From: Thermoflexales bacterium
GTDB taxonomy: Bacteria > Chloroflexota > Anaerolineae > Fen-1058
Assembly (NCBI GenBank): GCA_030834835.1
Contig: JAUQXD010001159.1
Span: 1-6,688 of the forward strand
DNA: 6,688 nucleotides
Direction of reading: 5' to 3'
The notes beneath the pieces are model-generated. The model made no database searches and was not told where the DNA came from. It saw only the letters and a program-made list of their open reading frames with translations. Shown in pieces: positions 1 to 5,257 of the stretch (within the stretch, counting starts at the first letter, position 1; each line of letters starts with the position of its first letter). Both the position numbers and the translations under genes were made by a program.

Positions 1-111
1 ACGGCCGACCACATCGCAGACCGACTCGCCCTAGACTTGTTCCGCGAGGCCGCCGCCCAACCGCGAGCTTCGACCCTGAGTTTCTTGCACAGCGCGAGAG
101 CAGGAGCGTGA
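1..111 (+). CDS. C-terminal end of an unrecognised plus-strand gene (partial)
   Basis: Frame 1 is open from the left edge and ends at TGA 109-111, giving 36 residues that begin TADHIADRLALDLFREAAAQ. Codon third positions are mostly G or C, as in the clear genes of this window, and the peptide looks like an amphipathic helix followed by a loose Ala/Ser/Arg-rich tail. No family can be recognised from so short a piece. Frame 3 is also open here but gives an Arg-rich translation that looks like out-of-frame reading. The gene would converge on the sirtuin gene, with about 104 bp between the two stops. The call rests only on open frame and codon bias. Confidence 0.4.
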   Translation, partial: TADHIADRLALDLFREAAAQPRASTLSFLHSARAGA

Positions 112-215
112 ACGTGTCGGTAATCATGCTACAGTGTCCAATTTTCCCTATTTTACCTGGTTCCCCTGCCGACTGCCATTGGCGATTCGTTGTCGATATG
201 TGGGCATACTGTTGG
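112..215. other. Convergent intergenic gap
   Basis: This stretch separates the presumed end of the left-edge gene from the stop of the sirtuin gene. It is visibly richer in A and T than the flanking coding sequence, particularly around 140-160. I found no strong GC-rich hairpin followed by a T-run on either strand, so no intrinsic terminator can be called, and no promoter or repeat was evident. Confidence 0.5.
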
Positions 216-986
216 CTACCAGTTGCCGGGATATGGCCGGCCACAGGCGGCCGCCAGCGCGGGCAGCGCGAACGCCAGATCATCCCGAATCAGCACATCG
301 GCCTGAGCGTCCAGATAGGTGGGGTCGCGATTGATGATGATGAGCCGGGCCTGTCGGGCCAGCACCGCCATCGGCATGTCCGAGGCCGGCGCGACTTCCA
401 GCGACGAGCCGGCGACGATCATCAGATCGCAGCGATTGATGGCCCGCTTCGCTGCCATCAGCGCCTGGGCCGGCAACGCCTCGCCAAACAGGATGACGTT
501 GGGCTTGAGCACATTGTCGCAGACCGGGCACTGCGGCACCCGGCCTTCGTCGATGAGGACATGGACAAAGTGATCGCTGGCAAAGACGCGATAACAGCGC
601 ACACAGGTCGCCGTATAAATATTGCCGTGCAACTCTATCACGTCGGCGGTCCCCGCTCGCTGGTGAAGTCCGTCGATGTTCTGGGTGATCACGGTGGCCA
701 GCCGGCCGGCCGCTTCCAGTTCGGCCAGGGCGCGATGCGCCGGGTTGGGCTGCGCCTCGATCATCTGATGCGCTAACGGCCGGATCCAGTTAAAGAATTC
801 CACGGTGCGATGGCGAAAGGCCTGGAGGGTGGCAATCTCCATTGGATTATAGTTGGCCCACAGGCCGGTATCGCGGCTGCGAAAATCGGGAATGCCGGAG
901 GGCGTGCTAAGACCCGCGCCAGTGAGGGCAACCACATGCCGCGCAGTGAGCAGCAGATCGATGGCGTGCTCGATCGGATCGGGCAT
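216..986 (-). CDS. Sir2-family NAD-dependent protein deacylase (sirtuin)
   Basis: Sirtuins remove acyl groups from protein lysines, using NAD+ and releasing nicotinamide and O-acyl-ADP-ribose; bacterial forms are cytoplasmic. The 256-residue length is normal for the family. Visible motifs in order are the NAD-binding GAGLSTPSGIPDFRS (23-37), TQNIDGLHQRAG (101-112) with the nicotinamide-pocket Asn103 and Asp105, the catalytic His120 in ELHGN, four zinc cysteines as CxxC pairs (128/131 and 153/156), KPNVILFGE (161-169), GSSLEVAP and NRDPT near the C terminus. The Tyr-x-x-Arg pair that marks SIRT5/CobB-type desuccinylases aligns with Phe65 and Ile68, so deacetylation or another non-acidic deacylation is more likely. 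The ATG directly follows the TAG of the receiver-CpaE gene with no intervening base and no clear Shine-Dalgarno, which suggests translational coupling. The target protein is unknown. Confidence 0.95.
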   Translation of the reverse strand: MPDPIEHAIDLLLTARHVVALTGAGLSTPSGIPDFRSRDTGLWANYNPMEIATLQAFRHRTVEFFNWIRPLAHQMIEAQPNPAHRALAELEAAGRLATVITQNIDGLHQRAGTADVIELHGNIYTATCVRCYRVFASDHFVHVLIDEGRVPQCPVCDNVLKPNVILFGEALPAQALMAAKRAINRCDLMIVAGSSLEVAPASDMPMAVLARQARLIIINRDPTYLDAQADVLIRDDLAFALPALAAACGRPYPGNW

Positions 987-2126
987 CTAAGTCGTCAATT
1001 GCCGGGCCAACGTCCGAATTTGCTCGGCATATAAGCCGCCCGGCTGGAGATGAATGATCAGACTCGCTTCGTCCGCCGCCTGACTGGCCACCTCGGGCGT
1101 CGGCGGCAGCAGCACGCCGATGGGCAGCTTCAGCTGCGCTTCAATGGCACGTCTATCCAACATCACCGCGCCCGGCGCGTGATTGATCAACGCGACGCTC
1201 AGGCGCGCGGCCGGGATCCCCCGCCGTTCCAATTGCGCGGCCAGATTCTGCGCCGCCACCACCGCGATCCGCTGAGGCTCCAGCGCCAGCACCACGCGCC
1301 GGCACAGGGCCAGCGCCGTCAGCGTCAGATCATCCAGCGTGCTGCCGAGATCCAGCACCACTACTGGCGCCAGCTGACTGACGCTGCCGATTACGGCCGC
1401 CAGCTGTGTGGCGGTCAGGGCCGCCGCCGTCGCAGGTTGATCGGCGCCGGCCAGCAAGAGCTGCAAACCGCTGGCATGGCGTATCAGGCACGGACCAATC
1501 GCCGCCGGGGTAATGTCGTTCGGCTCCAGACCAACGAGCGTAGTCAGATCATTAGCAGCGTTAAGACCCAACTGCACGGCCACATTCGCCGCGCTGGCCT
1601 GCAGATCGATCAGGATCACGCGGCGTTCGCCATCGGCAGTGGCCAGGGCCGCTGCCGTGTTCAGCGCCAACGTGGTCGTGCCCACCCCGCCTCTGACGCC
1701 CAGAAAACCGATGACCTGGGCCGTCGCGGCCGACTGGACGTTGCCGGTCTGGAGCGCGCTGCGCTGCAAGGCTGCATCGACCCGCGCGGCCAGGTCATTG
1801 GGGTGAATCGGCTTGGTTATATAATCATCGGCCCCGGATTGAAAGCCGTCCACTTTGTCGCCAACTTGCGCTCTGGCGGTGAAGATGATCACGGGGATCT
1901 GGCTGGTAGCCGATTGACTGCGAAGCCGGCGGCAAACTTCCAGCCCGTCGAGGTCGGGCATCATCACATCGAGGATGATCAGATCGGGCGCGTCCGATAC
2001 GGCTTTGGCCAGACCCTGCTCGCCGCCGCGCGCCGCCACAATCGTGTAGCCGCGCCGCTGCAACATCAAGCCGACCAGCTTCAGGCCTTGCAGGTCATCG
2101 TCGACGATGAGAATCTTGGCAGCCAT
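987..2126 (-). CDS. Response-regulator receiver fused to a CpaE/TadZ-like (MinD/ParA-type) ATPase domain
   Basis: The 379-residue product has two parts. Residues 1-122 form a CheY-like receiver with the acidic pair Asp10/Asp11, phosphoacceptor Asp53 in LDVMMPDLDG, switch Thr83 and Lys105 in KP. A short linker leads to a MinD/ParA-type domain (about 136-379) with a P-loop-like VRGGVGTTTLALN (144-156), RRVILIDLQ (168-176) with Asp174, a later VVVLDLGSTLDD strand and a final hydrophobic segment. This order matches CpaE/TadZ proteins, which localise type IVb (Tad) pilus machinery, but no pilus genes are in view. Both deviant Walker A lysines are absent (Arg145 and Thr150). There is no DNA-binding domain, so output is probably protein-protein contact. 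The start is set at 2126, where the receiver fold begins and a GAGGGGAGA ribosome site lies upstream. The frame extends to an ATG at 2279 that also has a GAGGGGAGA upstream, but the extra 51 residues would be encoded by the promoter and repeat region. Confidence 0.9.
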   Translation of the reverse strand: MAAKILIVDDDLQGLKLVGLMLQRRGYTIVAARGGEQGLAKAVSDAPDLIILDVMMPDLDGLEVCRRLRSQSATSQIPVIIFTARAQVGDKVDGFQSGADDYITKPIHPNDLAARVDAALQRSALQTGNVQSAATAQVIGFLGVRGGVGTTTLALNTAAALATADGERRVILIDLQASAANVAVQLGLNAANDLTTLVGLEPNDITPAAIGPCLIRHASGLQLLLAGADQPATAAALTATQLAAVIGSVSQLAPVVVLDLGSTLDDLTLTALALCRRVVLALEPQRIAVVAAQNLAAQLERRGIPAARLSVALINHAPGAVMLDRRAIEAQLKLPIGVLLPPTPEVASQAADEASLIIHLQPGGLYAEQIRTLARQLTT

Positions 2127-2130
2127 ATCA

Positions 2131-2139
2131 TCTCCCCTC
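2131..2139 (-). promoter_or_regulatory. Shine-Dalgarno for the receiver-CpaE gene
   Basis: The minus strand reads GAGGGGAGA, followed by TGAT and then the ATG at 2126. The purine core sits about 5 bases upstream of the start, a usable distance, and it decides the choice of the 2126 start. Confidence 0.7.
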
Positions 2140-2146
2140 GCCTGAA

Positions 2147-2175
2147 ACTCTAGCACAAAAGAAAGTCGTTGGCAA
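2147..2175 (-). promoter_or_regulatory. Predicted sigma70-type promoter of the receiver-CpaE/sirtuin operon
   Basis: On the minus strand, TTGCCA (2175-2170, five of six matches to TTGACA) is followed after exactly 17 bases by TAGAGT (2152-2147, four of six matches to TATAAT). The -10 box is preceded by TGC, giving an extended -10 of the TGn type. Transcription would begin near 2140, leaving a leader of about 14 bases that contains the ribosome site. The call assumes housekeeping-sigma consensus in this organism. Confidence 0.5.
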
Positions 2176-2200
2176 ACCTGGGCCTTGATTGCGGTATAAT
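2169..2200 (+). promoter_or_regulatory. Possible promoter of the GAF-SpoIIE phosphatase gene
   Basis: A perfect TATAAT box lies at 2195-2200. The best upstream match is TTGGCA at 2169-2174, but the spacer is 20 bases, longer than the usual 16-18, so the -35 assignment is weak. Transcription from near 2207 would give a leader of about 97 bases that contains almost all of the inverted heptamer array. The -35 candidate overlaps the -35 of the opposite promoter because TTGGCAA reads TTGCCAA on the other strand. Confidence 0.4.
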
Positions 2201-2204
2201 CGAG

Positions 2205-2289
2205 CAATGTACAATGAACAATGTTCAATGGCGAACCAGTAGATGCCTGACCGCTCATTGTTACTTGTTCATTGATCATTGTTCATTGT
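2205..2289. repeat. Inverted array of tandem heptamers (CAATGNN) in the divergent intergenic region
   Basis: The left half (2205-2232) is four heptamers in a row: CAATGTA, CAATGAA, CAATGTT, CAATGGC. The right half (2254-2288), read on the minus strand, is five: CAATGAA, CAATGAT, CAATGAA, CAAGTAA, CAATGAG. About 21 bases of unrelated sequence lie between. The two halves include 20-base arms at 2211-2230 and 2270-2289 that are complementary at 19 of 20 positions, so the RNA could form a long hairpin. The array ends 14 bases before the phosphatase ATG. Its form recalls the short tandemly repeated heptamers known between genes in filamentous cyanobacteria; whether it is mobile, regulatory or neutral cannot be told from one copy. 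Confidence 0.85.
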
Positions 2290-2303
2290 CTCCCCTCACT
2301 CTT

Positions 2304-5147
2304 ATGGACGTCACGTTTCTACTCATTCTCATCGGCCTGGCGGCCGGCGCGGCGCTGATGTTGATTCTGCGCCAGCGCTTTGCTTCCCGGCGCGAGCTCG
2401 TGCGGCAGGTGCGCGAGTTGTCGCTGCTGGCCGACGCCGGCCACGCCGTCGCCGAAGCGCGTCTGGACGTCGACGAGCTGTGCGAATTGATCTATCGCCG
2501 GGCTTCCGATATGGTCGATACGTCTACGTTCCAGATCGGCCTGTTCGACGGCGACTGGTACGACATTCGTATCTGGATCCGTGACGGCGAACGCATCACG
2601 CCGCAGCGTTTTAACCTGCGCGATAACCCCGGCCTGATCGGCTGGACGCGGCAATCGCGCACGCCACTGCTGGTGCGCGACTTTGAGCGGGAGCACGATC
2701 AGTTACCGGCCCGGCCGCGCTACCTGGCCGATCGGCCGCCGCGGTCCGGCGTGTTTGTGCCCCTGGTCGTGCGCGATAAGGCCGTAGGCGCTCTGTCGAT
2801 TCAAAGTTATCAGGCGCACGCGTTCGACGACAATCATCTGCGGGTGTTATCGATCATGGGCAATCAGGCGGCTGCCGCCATCGCCAACACCCACCTGCTG
2901 GCGCAGGAACGCTGGCGAACCGCGCACATTCAACTGATCAGCGAAGTCACCCGGCAGATCGCGTCAATTCTGGATCTGGACGAGTTGTTTCATCAAACGG
3001 TCGAAGTGGTGCGCGCCACGTTCAGTTACTCCTTTGTCGCCATCTGCGTGCGCGAAGAAGACTCCAATCGTATCGTGTTTGAGGGCGCAACGGACGAAGC
3101 CCTGCACAACAAGCATTTGCACGTGGGTCAGGGCATCACCGGCTGGGTGGTCGAGAACGGCGAGCTGCTTAACGTGCCGGATGTGCAAGCCGATCCGCGT
3201 TACTATCCACAGGCCACGCTCAGCGCCACGCGCTCCGAACTGGCCGTGCCGCTGACGTATGGCGGCCACACCATCGGCGCGATCGACATCGAGAGCGATC
3301 AGGTCGCGGCCTTTGGCGACGAAGACGTCTTCATTTTGCGCACGCTGGCCGACTCGATCGCGATTGCCATCCACGAAGCGCGGCTGTATGCGGCCGAGCG
3401 CGAACAGGCGTGGATCAGCACGGCGCTGCTGCAAGTGGCGGAGGCCACCGGCCAGGCGACCAGCCTGGAAGAAGTGCTGGATGCGATCGTCCGCATCACG
3501 CCGATGCTGTCCGGTGTGGAACGCTGCGGCATTTTGCTGGCCGACGGCGAGCCGGGCGTGTTTCGCGCGCAGGCGGCGTTTGGCATCGACGCGCACGCCG
3601 ACGAGTTTGCCACGCTGCGGCTGAAGCCGGGCGAGAGCTGGCTGCTGGATGAGATTCACCTGACGAATAAGCCGCTGCTGCGCCCGACCGACGCCGAACC
3701 GGATCGGCTGATGTCCATCTTCGGGCCAGGCGATGTGCTGGGGCTGCCGCTGCTGGCGCACGGCGAATTGATCGGCACGTTATGGATCGGTGCATCGCCC
3801 GATCAGCTGCTCAGCCGCCGTAAAGCCGCCCTGATCGGCGGTATCGCCAATCAGGCGGCGATGGCCATCGAAAGCGCACAGCTCGGCATTGCGCAGCGGG
3901 AAGAGGCGTGGGTCAGCACAGCGCTGTTGCAGGTGGCGGAAGCCGTCGGTTCGCAAACGGACCTCGACGAGATTCTGGGCACCATCGTGCGGCTGACGCC
4001 GCTGCTCATCGGCGTGGAGCGCTGTGTCGTGCTGTTGTGTGATCACGATCGACGCAGTTATATCGCCGGCCAGGCGTTTGGCCTATCGCATAGTGCGCAG
4101 GCCGAATTTGCCGCGCTGCGCCTGCCGATCGAGGCTTGGCCGTTGGGCAACGATGATCGATCGGATGGAGGCAGCCGCGCTGCGACACAACGCACCGCAC
4201 CCGATGAATTGATCGCCGCCCTCCAACTCGATCAACCGATCGCGCTGTCGCTGCGGGCGCGCAATCAGATCGTCGGGGCGCTGGTGGTCGATCGGGGCGC
4301 GGACGATCTATTGATCAATCAGCGCCGGTTGAATCTCCTCAGCGGCATCGCCAATCAAACCGCCATCGCCATCGAGAACGTGCAGCTCATCACGGAGCTG
4401 GCGACGCGGCAGTTGCTGGAAAAAGAACTGGACGTGGCGCGCGAGATTCAAAAGAGTTTTCTGCCGGAGTGCTGCCCGGTCGTGCCTGGTTTTCAGTTGT
4501 CGGCCTACTGGAAATCGGCGCGGCGCGTGGGCGGCGACTTCTATGATTTTATGCCGCTGGCCAATGGCAACCTGGGCATCGTCATCGCGGATGTAGCCGA
4601 CAAGGGTGTGCCGGCGGCGCTGTTTATGGCGTTGAGCCGCACGCTGGTGCGCGCGACGGCGATGGGCGGCCGCACGCCGTCGGATGCTTTGCGCCGTACC
4701 AATGAATTGATCCTGTCCGATGCGCGATCGGATTTGTTTGTGACGGCGTTTTACGGTGTGCTCGATCCGCGCCGCGCCACGTTTGCGTATTCCAATGCGG
4801 GGCACAATCCGCCGATCTGGCTGCGGGCGCGATCGGGCCGCGCGTATTATTTGAATTTGCCCGGCATCGCGCTGGGCGTCGTGCCGGAAGTGAATCTGCG
4901 TGAAGAGACGATTGCGCTGGGCGCGGGCGATGTGCTGGCGCTGTACACCGACGGCGTGACCGAGGCGTTGAACGATCGAGACGAAGAGTTTGGCGTATCG
5001 CGCCTGGAGCAGGTGATCCGCGAGAACCTGGCGCGCTCAGCCGACGACATCGTGGCAGCGATTCAGCAGGCGGTGGAAACGTATACGGGCGACGTGCTGC
5101 CGTTTGATGATGTGACGCTGGTGATCTTGAAGCGGGCGGCGGAATAG
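2304..5147 (+). CDS. Membrane-anchored protein with four GAF domains and a SpoIIE/RsbU-type PP2C phosphatase
   Basis: This 947-residue protein should be a serine/threonine phosphatase that senses a signal and dephosphorylates an anti-anti-sigma (STAS) protein, as RsbU does. Residues 3-22 form one membrane segment followed by RQRFASRR, placing the bulk in the cytoplasm. GAF domains lie at about 35-198, 205-362, 370-528 and 536-696, each closing with a VG(A/T)L-type or IGAIDI strand and a final helix such as GIANQAAMAIE. A short helix (698-715) leads to the phosphatase (about 715-945), with IQKSFLP, GGDFYDF (Asp745), ADVADKG (Asp763), SNAGHNPP (830-837), LYTDGVTEA (Asp883) and FDDVTL (Asp936), so the metal-binding acids appear intact. 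GAF3 and GAF4 are close duplicates. The start at 2304 is chosen because the membrane segment begins there; no clear ribosome site precedes it, and the frame continues upstream to 2169 through the repeat array. No STAS or anti-sigma kinase gene is nearby. Confidence 0.95.
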   Translation: MDVTFLLILIGLAAGAALMLILRQRFASRRELVRQVRELSLLADAGHAVAEARLDVDELCELIYRRASDMVDTSTFQIGLFDGDWYDIRIWIRDGERITPQRFNLRDNPGLIGWTRQSRTPLLVRDFEREHDQLPARPRYLADRPPRSGVFVPLVVRDKAVGALSIQSYQAHAFDDNHLRVLSIMGNQAAAAIANTHLLAQERWRTAHIQLISEVTRQIASILDLDELFHQTVEVVRATFSYSFVAICVREEDSNRIVFEGATDEALHNKHLHVGQGITGWVVENGELLNVPDVQADPRYYPQATLSATRSELAVPLTYGGHTIGAIDIESDQVAAFGDEDVFILRTLADSIAIAIHEARLYAAEREQAWISTALLQVAEATGQATSLEEVLDAIVRITPMLSGVERCGILLADGEPGVFRAQAAFGIDAHADEFATLRLKPGESWLLDEIHLTNKPLLRPTDAEPDRLMSIFGPGDVLGLPLLAHGELIGTLWIGASPDQLLSRRKAALIGGIANQAAMAIESAQLGIAQREEAWVSTALLQVAEAVGSQTDLDEILGTIVRLTPLLIGVERCVVLLCDHDRRSYIAGQAFGLSHSAQAEFAALRLPIEAWPLGNDDRSDGGSRAATQRTAPDELIAALQLDQPIALSLRARNQIVGALVVDRGADDLLINQRRLNLLSGIANQTAIAIENVQLITELATRQLLEKELDVAREIQKSFLPECCPVVPGFQLSAYWKSARRVGGDFYDFMPLANGNLGIVIADVADKGVPAALFMALSRTLVRATAMGGRTPSDALRRTNELILSDARSDLFVTAFYGVLDPRRATFAYSNAGHNPPIWLRARSGRAYYLNLPGIALGVVPEVNLREETIALGAGDVLALYTDGVTEALNDRDEEFGVSRLEQVIRENLARSADDIVAAIQQAVETYTGDVLPFDDVTLVILKRAAE

Positions 5148-5150
5148 TTA

Positions 5151-5255
5151 AACCACGAAGGACACGAAGATCACGAAGAAAACTTAGTGGACTCGCCGTG
5201 CCCAACTCTCCAGGAGAGAGTTGGCGGCGCGCCAGGCGTCGTGTTCTTCGTGGTT
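5151..5255. repeat. Inverted array of tandem nonamers (NNCACGAAG) between convergent genes
   Basis: The left side holds three nonamers in a row, ACCACGAAG, GACACGAAG and ATCACGAAG (5152-5178). The right side, read on the minus strand, begins ACCACGAAG, AACACGACG. The outer arms 5151-5167 and 5239-5255 are complementary at 16 of 17 positions. The element fills the gap almost exactly: it starts 3 bases after the phosphatase stop and ends 3 bases before the stop of the opposite gene. From general memory, intergenic CCACGAAGNACACGAAG strings are common in Chloroflexota, Planctomycetes and other large bacterial genomes; I could not check this. It may act as a two-way transcription end or be a small dispersed repeat. 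Confidence 0.85.
5194..5229. terminator. Hairpin between convergent genes, possible bidirectional terminator
   Basis: CCAACTCTC (5202-5210) and GAGAGTTGG (5216-5224) form a perfect 9-bp stem with a CAGGA loop. After a 3-base bulge (TGC, 5199-5201) the stem continues with CGCCG (5194-5198) against CGGCG (5225-5229). It lies at the centre of the nonamer inverted repeat. No T-run follows on either strand, so it is not a textbook intrinsic terminator, although its place between two converging genes fits a role in ending or protecting transcripts. Confidence 0.45.
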
Positions 5256-5257
5256 CA

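Noticed and set aside
246..255. GGCGGCCGCC perfect palindrome near the 3' end of the sirtuin gene
   Set aside because: It lies inside the coding region with no T-run and is an expected product of GC-rich Ala-rich codons; not a terminator.
108..776. Plus-strand open frame starting with a GTG that overlaps the left-edge gene's stop (GTGA)
   Set aside because: The overlap looks operon-like, but nearly all of the frame lies antisense to the sirtuin gene and the product is Arg/Gln/His-rich without motifs.
1050..2153. Long plus-strand open frame of 367 codons opposite the receiver-CpaE gene
   Set aside because: Its translation is dominated by Gln, Arg and His with no recognisable domain, typical of the antisense of a GC-rich gene; the minus strand encodes clear receiver and ATPase motifs.
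2127..2279. Longer N terminus for the receiver-CpaE protein, starting at ATG 2279 with GAGGGGAGA upstream
   Set aside because: The ribosome site is good, but the extra 51 residues are encoded by the right repeat arm, the opposite TATAAT box and its own promoter, and receiver domains normally begin with the MAAKILIVDDD-type start found at 2126.
2169..2303. Upstream extension of the phosphatase frame (45 more residues)
   Set aside because: It would be encoded by the promoter and the inverted heptamer array, and it would bury the membrane anchor; the start at 2304 gives a clean N-terminal anchor.
2964..3761. Minus-strand open frame of 265 codons inside the phosphatase gene
   Set aside because: Gln/Arg-rich translation antisense to GAF2 and GAF3, which have clear family motifs.
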